Assembly: GCA_023405565.1 (NCBI GenBank)
Contig: JAEXXW010000372.1
Span: 1 to 7,744 of the forward strand
DNA from: Pseudomonadota bacterium
GTDB taxonomy: Bacteria; Pseudomonadota; Alphaproteobacteria; Rhizobiales; Xanthobacteraceae
DNA length: 7,744 bases
Reading direction: 5' to 3'
Shown here one piece after another: positions 1-5,621 of this stretch. Each line of letters begins with the position of its first letter. The first letter of the stretch is position 1. The notes beneath the pieces were generated by a model that worked only from the letters and a program-made list of their open reading frames with translations, was not told where the DNA came from and did no database searches. Made by a program: the position numbers and the translations under genes.

Positions 1-110
1 TCAATCTTCACAACGTCTTGTAAAGGCAGTGCCGCGCCGCAACAGGCGAAACAATTTCCGCTCCACAGGCGTTGCAAATGGGCGAATTTGTTACGATGGG
101 TGCGATACAT
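1..110 (-). CDS. Possible divergent partial ORF, Cys-containing, HNH-like at best
   Basis: Reading leftward from the ATG at 110-108 there is an open frame of 36 codons that runs off the window edge without a stop. It contains an N-terminal basic stretch, then RLWSGNCFACCGAALPLQDV and VKI, followed by a codon beginning GA (Asp or Glu). A Cys-x2-Cys just after a Trp-Gly segment and before a hydrophobic-acidic stretch is reminiscent of the beginning of small HNH nucleases (C-x2-C-G ... I-D-H), but the His/Asn core would lie outside the window, so this is only a resemblance. Against it: the frame continues open upstream, antisense to the ribosome-factor gene; its ATG overlaps the ATG of that gene by two bases, which leaves no room for promoters; and no Shine-Dalgarno sequence is seen. 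It may simply be a shadow frame. Confidence 0.25.
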   Translation of the reverse strand, partial: MYRTHRNKFAHLQRLWSGNCFACCGAALPLQDVVKI

Positions 111-696
111 GCAGGTTCCTCTCGAAATTGCCTTCCACAATGTCGAGCATTCCGACCGAGTCGAAATCCAAATCAGAGATCACGTTGCCCGCCTTGAAGA
201 TATCTATGATCGATTGACCGCCTGCCGTGTTCGGGTCGACCAGCGCGCCACAAACTCAAATCAGACCATTCCGCCGGTCGTGCGTATTGAAATCAGCGTG
301 CCTGGCTTCAAGGATATCGTCGTCGCCCACGAGCCGGACCGGCTGCAACGAAAATACCAGCGACCGGATCTGAACAATGCGATCCACGAAGCCTTTCGAA
401 TCGCCGAGCGCCAGCTCAGCGAATTCAAGGAAAAGCTGGCCAACAAAACCTGCGTGCTCATGCACGAAGCGGCGAACGAATTTCTTGGTCAGGTCGCGGA
501 GATCAAGATCGAGGACGATTTTGGCTTCTTGCTCAACAAGGAGGGGGGGATGCTCTATTTCCACCGCAACTCACTTCTGAGTGGCGATTTTGATCGTCTG
601 AAGCGCGGTGATCACGTCAGCTATGTCGAGATTGTCGGAGATACCGGTCCGATTGCGACAAAGGTTCGCATCAAACTGAAAAATGGCGGGGCCTGA
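109..696 (+). CDS. HPF/RaiA-family ribosome-associated protein with cold-shock-like C-terminal domain
   Basis: Predicted cytoplasmic protein of 195 residues. Residues 1-109 match the RaiA/HPF fold in style: MQVPLEIAFHNVEHSD, a helix with alternating charge, a beta strand VVRIEISV, then a second helix (about 87-111) rich in Arg/Lys. Members of this family bind the decoding region of the 30S subunit and protect or silence ribosomes in stress or stationary phase. Residues 124-191 look like a cold-shock (OB-fold) domain: DFGFLL resembles RNP1, LYFHRNSL resembles RNP2, followed by FDRLKRGDHVSYVE. This is not the usual long-HPF C-terminal dimerisation domain. ATG 109 was chosen because the family begins close to this sequence; an in-frame TTG at 88 would add seven residues of no family character. 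Only a weak GGGT lies seven bases upstream. No rpoN or ptsN, frequent neighbours of hpf, is visible. The family call is firm; the specific ribosomal effect is inferred. Confidence 0.88.
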   Translation: MQVPLEIAFHNVEHSDRVEIQIRDHVARLEDIYDRLTACRVRVDQRATNSNQTIPPVVRIEISVPGFKDIVVAHEPDRLQRKYQRPDLNNAIHEAFRIAERQLSEFKEKLANKTCVLMHEAANEFLGQVAEIKIEDDFGFLLNKEGGMLYFHRNSLLSGDFDRLKRGDHVSYVEIVGDTGPIATKVRIKLKNGGA

Positions 697-731
697 CGCG
701 CCGCATCCATGCCAGCCGGACATTGGCGTTT

Positions 732-797
732 CATAGCGGAGCAAGTCAGGACAATGGCTGGGTTTGTCCAGCCACTATCCTGACTTGCTCTATTATG
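732..797. terminator. Long imperfect inverted repeat between convergent genes, possible bidirectional terminator
   Basis: The arms 739-761 and 768-790 are inverted repeats matching at 21 of 23 positions around the six-base loop GTTTGT. Weaker pairing, with two G-U pairs and one mismatch, can extend the stem outward to 732-738 and 791-797. The element fills most of the 107-base gap between the ribosome-factor stop (696) and the stop of the leftward L,D-transpeptidase gene (804), where a shared terminator is expected. Neither side has a clear T-run, so it is not a textbook intrinsic terminator. It could instead protect 3' ends or be a copy of a dispersed palindromic repeat. Confidence 0.6.
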
Positions 798-803
798 TCC
801 AAC

Positions 804-2375
804 TTAGCGGAATGCGCCGAAGCGGCTTTCGAAGTTCGACGTCTGCGGGATCGGCTGCGATCCGGCCATCACGTTGCTGGCCGGTTGTGAGGCCGCTGGA
901 GCGGCAGCAGGGGCCGGTGCTTCACTGGCTGGAGCCGCCGCAGTCTTGACCCGCGGGGTCTCGCTGGGCGTGCGCGCCGTTGTCGTGGCACGTGTCGGCA
1001 CTTCAGCCTGTTTCTCGCTGGAGCCGCGCAGGCCAATCGCGCGGGACACCCGCGAGCGGATTGTCTCGCGTTGAGGCGCCGGATTGGTGGAGGCGGTTGT
1101 CGTCGGCACGGTCGGCTGGGCGGACGCGACACGGGTTGGTGCAGCCTCGGGTTCACGGGAACCGCCACGGAAGAAATTTCCAATCTTCTCAGCGAATGTC
1201 GGTTCTGCGGCTGGCCGGGTCCCGGTCTTCGCTTGTGGCGCACTGCGTGGCATCGGCACATCCGCGGTCTGAACCGGTGCCGATGTCGTTGCGGTCGAGC
1301 TTGTTACGTCGCTATCGTTTTGCGGCGCATTGAATGCCACGACCCCCGGTCCCGGATTGTTGGGATCGACCACCAGCTTGGCATTGCCGCGCTCGTCGAT
1401 GATTTCCTGCGGGCGCAGCTTGGCAATGAAGCTGGGATGCATACCGCCGTCGCGGCCGCTCTTGATCGGCGCGGTCGGCGTATTGCGCGCGGCAAGCTGG
1501 GCGAATTGCATTTCGTCATTGCGCTGCTTGGCCTGCACCGCTTCGGCGACTTGCTGCGGCACCTCGAAGACCGGACACTTGCCGCGCGGGCTGAAGCCCA
1601 TCGGCGAGTAATTGCCACCCGGGGCCGCGGCGTTGAACACGTAGCGCTTCTCGCAGACGTCGACCTTCGGCTCCTGCCGGGTCACTTCGAAATGATCGTT
1701 GCCTTCCTTCAGCATCCGCCAGAACGGCATATGCGGATTATTGCGGTGCTTGGCCATGTTGGCCGCCGTCATCCGGAATGGATAGGCCTGCACCTGGAAG
1801 GACTTCTGACCGGCAAAGAACGATTCGCGGCCGAGCGCGAAGATTTCGGAAATCTGCTCATCGCTCATCGCGTAGCAGCCGCGCGACGAACAATCGCCAT
1901 GCACCATCAGATGCGCGCCGGTGCGGTCATGCGCACGGTCGAACGCGTTCGGATAGCCCATGTTGAAGGCCAGATGAAATTGCGAGTTGGGATTCATCTG
2001 GCCAGGTGTGATGTCGTAGAAACCTTCCGGCGCCTGCCGGTCGCCTTCCTTGATCTTCGGTCCGAGATCGCCGGACCATTTGCAGATCGGATAGGTCTTC
2101 AGGAGCGCGAACTGGCCGGTGCGATCCTTTTTCCAGACTTCGAGTTCTGATTCGGTCTTGAACACCCGCACGAGGATGGGTGAGTTCACATCCATGTTCT
2201 TGTCGGCAATATCAGCCAACAGCTTGGGCGGAATTGGCGCATTGGCTTTGCCTGCGGCGACCGGGAACGTTCCCTCGCTCTTGCAGCCGCTCAGGGCCAC
2301 AGCACCGATGAGCGCCGCTGACATCATCAGCGTCCGCAGAAAATCAGGGCGTGACGTCAACGTTTTAGCCCCCAC
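804..2375 (-). CDS. YkuD-type L,D-transpeptidase family lipoprotein with long Pro/Ala/Thr-rich tail
   Basis: Protein of 523 residues from the chosen GTG. Residues 1-31 form a lipoprotein signal peptide: basic start, hydrophobic core LMMSAALIGAVA, lipobox LSGC with the lipidated Cys at 31. Residues about 68-200 are the YkuD catalytic domain of the YafK type. It contains GFYDITP and the signature HLMVHGDCSSRGCYAM, with His155, His159 and the probable nucleophile Cys167. Such enzymes form or cut peptide links to meso-diaminopimelate in periplasmic peptidoglycan; which activity applies here is not visible. From about residue 340 to the end the chain is low-complexity (Ala, Pro, Thr, Ser) with short basic islands, ending NFESRFGAFR; it is probably disordered. 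The start is uncertain: GTG 2375 has GGGGGA nine bases upstream, TTG 2360 gives a tidy 26-residue signal peptide, and the frame stays open to a GTG at 2465, which would place the signal unusually far inside. The gene converges with the ribosome factor and lies 240 bases downstream of accA. Confidence 0.88.
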   Translation of the reverse strand: MGAKTLTSRPDFLRTLMMSAALIGAVALSGCKSEGTFPVAAGKANAPIPPKLLADIADKNMDVNSPILVRVFKTESELEVWKKDRTGQFALLKTYPICKWSGDLGPKIKEGDRQAPEGFYDITPGQMNPNSQFHLAFNMGYPNAFDRAHDRTGAHLMVHGDCSSRGCYAMSDEQISEIFALGRESFFAGQKSFQVQAYPFRMTAANMAKHRNNPHMPFWRMLKEGNDHFEVTRQEPKVDVCEKRYVFNAAAPGGNYSPMGFSPRGKCPVFEVPQQVAEAVQAKQRNDEMQFAQLAARNTPTAPIKSGRDGGMHPSFIAKLRPQEIIDERGNAKLVVDPNNPGPGVVAFNAPQNDSDVTSSTATTSAPVQTADVPMPRSAPQAKTGTRPAAEPTFAEKIGNFFRGGSREPEAAPTRVASAQPTVPTTTASTNPAPQRETIRSRVSRAIGLRGSSEKQAEVPTRATTTARTPSETPRVKTAAAPASEAPAPAAAPAASQPASNVMAGSQPIPQTSNFESRFGAFR

Positions 2376-2615
2376 GATCGGTAGTCCCCCGCATGCCCGA
2401 TTGCTATCCCTCAAACGAGGGCTTCGCAAGGGCGGCATAGTCCCCCAATTTGTTGACCATACCACAGTGAAAGATGAGTAAAAACTGCTGAAAATAGAGG
2501 CGCATAAGGCGGCATCATTATGGCTGCGCCGTGCCCGTCAAGCCGTTGGCAGGTAAGGTTAATTCTTAAAAATAACGGGCAATTGAGCGCGGATGGTATC
2601 CGGTGCCGGACCAAA
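2376..2615 (-). other. Intergenic leader between accA and the L,D-transpeptidase gene
   Basis: This 240-base gap lies between two leftward genes. It holds an AT-rich stretch (about 2557-2575), a TTGACG on the minus strand at 2541-2536 that resembles a -35 box, and a CATAAT at 2522-2517 only 13 bases further on, which is too close for a normal promoter. There is no convincing terminator after accA: TCCGG/CCGGA at about 2596-2610 has almost no loop and is not followed directly by a T-run. The gap suggests the transpeptidase gene may have its own promoter, but I cannot place it with confidence. Confidence 0.4.
2382..2446 (-). repeat. Two copies of GGGGGACTA flanking a small hairpin in the transpeptidase leader
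   Basis: On the minus strand the nonamer GGGGGACTA occurs at 2446-2438 and again at 2390-2382. Between them CCCTC-GTTT-GAGGG (2421-2408) forms a perfect five-pair stem with a four-base loop. The second copy provides a Shine-Dalgarno-like GGGGGA nine bases before the GTG at 2375. The first copy sits just two bases before an in-frame ATG at 2438, too close for normal initiation. This may reflect a local duplication or a translational control site, or be chance in a GC-rich leader. Confidence 0.35.
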
Positions 2616-3572
2616 TCACAGTTTTCCGCGACCGATGGCGAGGAATTTCTCGCGGCGCATCTTCCGGATCATGTCCCGGTCGTAGCCCTTCAGTTCGGCA
2701 AAGGACGCGGCGATGGCATCGGCAGCCTTGGCGATGGCGGCTTTCGGGTCACGGTGGGCGCCGCCCATGGGCTCGCCAACGATCGTGTCGATCACGCCGA
2801 ACCGGATCAGGTCCTGGGCGGTAATCTTCATGTTGGTCGCAGCCTCCTGCGCCTTGGTGCTGTCATGCCAGAGAATCGAAGCTGCGCCTTCGGGCGATAT
2901 CACGCTGTAGATGGCATGCTCCATCATCAGCACCTTGTTGGCGGTGGCGATGGCGATGGCGCCGCCCGAACCGCCTTCGCCCAAGACCAGGGCCACGTTC
3001 GGCACACCGAGATTGAGGCAGGCCTCGGTGGAGCGGGCAATGGCCTCGGCCTGCCCACGCTCCTCGGCGTCAATGCCGGGATAGGCGCCTGCGGTGTCGA
3101 CCAGCGCCAAGACCGGGATATCGAAGCGGTCGGCCATTTCCATCAGGCGGACAGCTTTCCGATAGCCTTCCGGGCGGGCCATGCCGAAATTGTGCTTCAG
3201 CCGCGTTTCGGTGCTCGACCCCTTTTCATGGCCGATGATGCAAATACTCTCGCCGCGGAAACGGCCGAAGCCCCCGACGATGGCGTCGTCGTCGCTGAAT
3301 TTGCGGTCGCCGGCCAGCGGTACGAAATCCTCGATGATAGCTTCGACGAAATCCACGCAATGCGGCCGCTGCGGATGGCGCGCAACCTGTGTCTTCTGCC
3401 ACGGCGTCAGGGTCTGATAAAGTTCCTGCAGCGTCTGCGACGCCTTCGTTTCCAGGCGTGAGATTTCTTCGTCAACCTGGACCTCACCGCCATCGGCCTG
3501 CACGGCGCGTAATTCCTCGATCTTGGCCTCGAGTTCGGCGACGGGTTTTTCGAAATCGAGGTAAGAGCGCAT
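2616..3572 (-). CDS. accA: Acetyl-CoA carboxylase carboxyltransferase subunit alpha
   Basis: Protein of 318 residues, the usual AccA length. With AccD it forms the carboxyltransferase that moves the carboxyl group from carboxybiotin on BCCP to acetyl-CoA, making malonyl-CoA for fatty-acid synthesis in the cytoplasm. Residues about 8-56 are the charged helical N-terminal segment typical of alpha subunits. The crotonase-like core follows, with LVDTAGAYPGIDAEERGQAE at about 158-177, the glycine-rich GEGGSGGA at 198-205 that shapes the acyl-CoA/oxyanion site, and SVISPEGAASILW at 223-235. ATG 3572 was chosen because MRSYLDFEKP is the characteristic alphaproteobacterial start; the frame is open further upstream but that stretch has no family character and would overlap the candidate promoter. 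The Shine-Dalgarno sequence is poor (AAAAGA). The gene lies 125 bases downstream of xerD on the same strand, and a promoter candidate is visible in that gap. accD is not in the window. Confidence 0.97.
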   Translation of the reverse strand: MRSYLDFEKPVAELEAKIEELRAVQADGGEVQVDEEISRLETKASQTLQELYQTLTPWQKTQVARHPQRPHCVDFVEAIIEDFVPLAGDRKFSDDDAIVGGFGRFRGESICIIGHEKGSSTETRLKHNFGMARPEGYRKAVRLMEMADRFDIPVLALVDTAGAYPGIDAEERGQAEAIARSTEACLNLGVPNVALVLGEGGSGGAIAIATANKVLMMEHAIYSVISPEGAASILWHDSTKAQEAATNMKITAQDLIRFGVIDTIVGEPMGGAHRDPKAAIAKAADAIAASFAELKGYDRDMIRKMRREKFLAIGRGKL

Positions 3573-3617
3573 TGTCTTTTGGCGGTTGGGTGGCGGGCTT
3601 GGGATGGCTCGCAGCGG

Positions 3618-3649
3618 GCGCACATGACCTTTTGGGGTGCGCAAGTCAA
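3618..3649 (-). promoter_or_regulatory. Candidate accA promoter overlapped by a GCGCAC/GTGCGC palindrome
   Basis: On the minus strand, CTTGAC(T) gives a -35 hexamer TTGACT at 3649-3644. After exactly 17 bases comes CATGTG at 3626-3621, a weak -10. The expected start of transcription would be near 3614, about 40 bases before the accA ATG. An inverted repeat GCGCAC-N13-GTGCGC (3642-3637 and 3623-3618) spans the spacer and the -10, the place where a repressor dimer could bind. The -35 fits the alphaproteobacterial preference well; the -10 does not, so the promoter call is tentative. Confidence 0.4.
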
Positions 3650-3697
3650 GCAAACAAGGTCAGGAAAGCGAGGAAAAGCCGGGTCTTCGGCGGAGCG

Positions 3698-4666
3698 TTA
3701 ACGGCCGCTTTTTGCCGATCCCGGATCGTCGGTCAGCGGGTGCAGGTCGCGGACCATGGTTTTGAGGCGCTCTTCGAGAATATGGGTGTAGATCTGTGTC
3801 GTCGAAATGTCGGAATGGCCGAGCAGCGTCTGCACCACCCGAAGGTCCGCGCCATTCTGAAGCAGGTGGCTGGCGAAGGCGTGGCGCAGCACGTGCGGGC
3901 TGACAGCCTGTGGCCGCAAGCCACCGGCGGATGCCAGTGACTTCAACTCCCGCGCGAAATGCTGTCGTGTCAGGTGGCCCTCCTCGCCGAAGGAAGGAAA
4001 CAGCCATTTGGAATGTTCGTTCTTGGTATCCTTCAGCAAGGCCCGGTAGTTCGTCATGGCCTGGCGCGCGGCATCGTTCAGCGGGACCATCCGCTCCTTG
4101 CCGCCCTTGCCGCGCACCATCAGCATGCGCTGATCGCGCCGTGCCGCAGAGGCTGGCAAGGCCACGAGTTCAGAGACGCGCAAGCCGGTCGCGTAAAGCA
4201 GTTCGAGCAAGCAATAGAGCCGCGTCGTTCGCTGCTGCTCGGCCTCGGATTGTCCGCTCCGGTCGGCCTGCTCGCGGGCTGTGCCGATCAGTTTGTCGAC
4301 ATCGGCGACCGTAAGAACCTTGGGGAGCGCGCGGCCCCGTTTCGGCCCCTCAAGGATGGCGGCCGGATCGTCGCCGCGATGACCTTCCGCATAGAGGAAA
4401 CGATAGAGCTGACGGACGGCTGAGAGTTTTCGTGCGACCGACGCTGCCGCCAATCCGCGCCGCGAAAGATCGCTCAGATAGCCACGAATGTCGTCGGTCG
4501 AGGCATTGATGAGGCGGCTGCCAGTGGTTGTGAGATAGCCACAGAATTCGTCGAGATCGGACCGATAGGCAGACAGGGTGTTGGGCCGCGCGCCACGCTC
4601 GGCGGCCAGCATGTCGAGAAACAATTCGATCTGGGACTGGCCTCGATCTGTTGTGGCGCGCGCCAT
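3698..4666 (-). CDS. xerD: Tyrosine recombinase XerD
   Basis: Protein of 322 residues, somewhat longer than the E. coli enzyme of about 298. With XerC it resolves chromosome dimers at dif at the division septum. Residues about 10-95 form the SAM-like core-binding domain (IELFLDMLAAERGARPNTL). Residues about 115-310 form the catalytic domain. The catalytic set is complete and its spacing matches E. coli XerD: Arg163 in ATGLRVSEL, Lys187 in RGKGGKER, His258 and Arg261 in PHVLRHAFASHLL, His284 in LLGHSDIS, nucleophile Tyr293 in TQIYTHI. Extra length comes partly from a polar insertion around residues 130-147. ATG 4666 has GGAG eight bases upstream; the frame stays open further upstream but without recombinase character. 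It begins 20 bases after the small membrane protein gene and probably shares a transcript with it. Absence of transposon ends or cargo argues for a housekeeping Xer rather than a mobile integrase; XerC is the less likely alternative. Confidence 0.95.
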   Translation of the reverse strand: MARATTDRGQSQIELFLDMLAAERGARPNTLSAYRSDLDEFCGYLTTTGSRLINASTDDIRGYLSDLSRRGLAAASVARKLSAVRQLYRFLYAEGHRGDDPAAILEGPKRGRALPKVLTVADVDKLIGTAREQADRSGQSEAEQQRTTRLYCLLELLYATGLRVSELVALPASAARRDQRMLMVRGKGGKERMVPLNDAARQAMTNYRALLKDTKNEHSKWLFPSFGEEGHLTRQHFARELKSLASAGGLRPQAVSPHVLRHAFASHLLQNGADLRVVQTLLGHSDISTTQIYTHILEERLKTMVRDLHPLTDDPGSAKSGR

Positions 4667-4674
4667 CGTTCGGG

Positions 4675-4678
4675 CTCC
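4675..4678 (-). promoter_or_regulatory. Shine-Dalgarno of xerD
   Basis: GGAG on the minus strand, eight bases before ATG 4666, supports this start over the long upstream open frame. Confidence 0.6.
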
Positions 4679-4686
4679 GCGCAATC

Positions 4687-4836
4687 CTAACGCTGCTTGG
4701 CAAAACGATCCGGCGGAATCGTCACGGTGATTTCGCGGGTCTCCGGCTGAACGAGAACGGCCAGCGCGACCATGCTGCCATAGACGACACCGATAATGAT
4801 TCCGACGGTTGCGAGAAACCGGAAAAGTGTCGGCAT
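4687..4836 (-). CDS. Small single-pass membrane protein of unknown function upstream of xerD
   Basis: A 49-residue frame from ATG 4836 to TAG 4687. Residues 1-6 are MPTLFR. Residues about 7-29 form one hydrophobic segment (FLATVGIIIGVVYGSMVALA and onward). A polar tail follows, QPETREITVTIPPDRFAKQR, with a Pro-Pro before the basic end. It looks like a single transmembrane helix or an uncleaved signal anchor; the longer, mixed-charge tail is probably periplasmic if the basic N-terminus stays inside, although the basic C-terminus makes topology uncertain. I recall similar short proteins, ending in a VTIPP-D/E-R-like tail, next to xerD or aroK in related alphaproteobacteria, but cannot verify it here. 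An in-frame GTG at 4845 would add three residues; neither start has a good Shine-Dalgarno. The 20-base gap to xerD suggests co-transcription. The function is unknown. Confidence 0.75.
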   Translation of the reverse strand: MPTLFRFLATVGIIIGVVYGSMVALAVLVQPETREITVTIPPDRFAKQR

Positions 4837-5006
4837 GCGCGGCACGCGTGATGGTTAATGAGCGAGCGAGAGCGACTACCACCACGTTCGCAGCATCAAC
4901 ACAAGAACCTTCCGGTCGTCCTGCACATCCGGCGGCTCTGCGGCAGGCGGGTTGCAATATCCCGTCCGTGCTATAATGGCTGGAGGCTTCGCTGCGGAAC
5001 CCATCC
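4837..5006. promoter_or_regulatory. Divergent intergenic region with a perfect -10 for aroK
   Basis: This 170-base gap separates the leftward small-protein/xerD genes from rightward aroK. On the plus strand TATAAT lies at 4972-4977, placing a transcript start near 4984 and giving a leader of about 23 bases before ATG 5007. The -35 is poor: at 16-17 base spacing it reads GGTTGC or GGGTTG, while TTGCAA (4952-4957) is only 14 bases away. The leftward promoter could not be placed; ATTAACCATC just before the small gene contains a TTAA but not a full CtrA-type TTAA-N7-TTAA. Short GAGC/GAGA repeats at 4860-4873 have no obvious meaning. Confidence 0.45.
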
Positions 5007-5621
5007 ATGCCGCTCAGTCTTGCTGAAAATGCTGCCGTCAGGGGCACGTCTGAGGCCGCCCTTGTGGAGGCGCTTGGCGGGCGCTCGCTGGTCCTTGTCG
5101 GCATGATGGGGGCCGGTAAATCGTCGGTCGGGCGGAGGCTGGCCCTGCGGCTGGCGCTGCCTTTTGTGGATGCGGATACCGAAATCGAAGCCGCGGCCGG
5201 GATGACAATCCCTGAAATTTTCAAGGTTCGGGGCGAGCCCGAGTTCCGCGCCGGCGAGGCCCGCGTCATTGCGCGGCTCCTGGACGCCGGTCCGCAGGTC
5301 CTGGCGACGGGCGGGGGAGCCTATATGAACGCCGAGACCCGGCATCTGATTGCCCAGAAGGGCGTCGCTGTCTGGCTGAAGGCAGAGTTCGATGTCCTGA
5401 TGCGGCGGATCAAGCGGCGAAGCGATCGTCCGTTGCTGCGGACAGCCGACCCGGCCGCAACCTTGCAGCGGCTCATGGATGAGCGCTATCCGGTTTACGC
5501 GCTCGCCGCTGTGGCGATCGAGTCGCGCGACGTATCGCATGAGGTGATCGTGGACGAGACGATCCAGGCTGTGTTGGCCCATCTCGGAATTTCTGCCGCA
5601 CCAAAGGATGCGCAATCATGA
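5007..5621 (+). CDS. aroK: Shikimate kinase
   Basis: Protein of 204 residues, about 30 longer than E. coli AroK because of an N-terminal extension of some 25 residues, common in alphaproteobacteria. It phosphorylates shikimate to shikimate 3-phosphate with ATP, the fifth step to chorismate, in the cytoplasm. Visible features: Walker [10 protein letters not shown] at 32-40 with Lys38; DAD at 55-57 in the shikimate-binding [15 protein letters not shown] with Arg81; the glycine triplet in LATGGGA (102-104); the lid segment DRPLL with Arg141; and ERYPVY with Arg160 near the C-terminus. All key residues are present. ATG 5007 lacks a strong Shine-Dalgarno (only GCGGAA nearby), and GGAGG at 4982-4986 is too distant. 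A TATAAT lies about 30 bases upstream of the start. Its last four bases overlap the start of aroB, the classic aroKB arrangement. Confidence 0.96.
   Translation: MPLSLAENAAVRGTSEAALVEALGGRSLVLVGMMGAGKSSVGRRLALRLALPFVDADTEIEAAAGMTIPEIFKVRGEPEFRAGEARVIARLLDAGPQVLATGGGAYMNAETRHLIAQKGVAVWLKAEFDVLMRRIKRRSDRPLLRTADPAATLQRLMDERYPVYALAAVAIESRDVSHEVIVDETIQAVLAHLGISAAPKDAQS
5603..5608 (+). promoter_or_regulatory. Shine-Dalgarno of aroB inside the aroK end
   Basis: AAAGGA lies nine bases before the aroB ATG at 5618, within the last codons of aroK. Together with the ATGA stop/start overlap it indicates translational coupling. Confidence 0.6.

Noticed and set aside
1071..2150. Long plus-strand open frame of 359 codons opposite the L,D-transpeptidase gene
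   Set aside because: It is antisense to a gene with a clear catalytic motif and signal peptide, and its Arg/His-rich translation has no recognisable family. Such frames are common opposite GC-rich genes.
2517..2541. TTGACG and CATAAT on the minus strand as a promoter for the transpeptidase gene
   Set aside because: The spacing is only 13 bases, outside the workable range for a sigma70-type promoter.
2520..3461. Plus-strand open frame of 313 codons opposite accA
   Set aside because: It is a complete shadow of accA, whose identity is certain, and has no own domain or ribosome site.
3573..3653. 27-residue upstream extension of accA
   Set aside because: It precedes the characteristic MRSYLDFEKP start and would begin within the candidate promoter.
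3698..4666. Tyrosine recombinase as a sign of an integrated element
   Set aside because: The sequence and spacing match housekeeping XerD, and there is no tRNA, att repeat or cargo nearby; flanking genes are core metabolism.
4846..4860. CtrA-type site in ATTAACCATC before the small gene
   Set aside because: Only one TTAA half is present; the second TTAA seven bases on is absent.
4858..5106. Plus-strand 82-codon frame overlapping the aroK start
   Set aside because: It is Arg-rich, has no Shine-Dalgarno, and overlaps aroK in another frame.
4667..5269. N-terminal extension of the xerD frame of about 200 residues
   Set aside because: The extension crosses the small gene and the aroK start, lacks recombinase similarity, and ATG 4666 has a good Shine-Dalgarno and family-like start.
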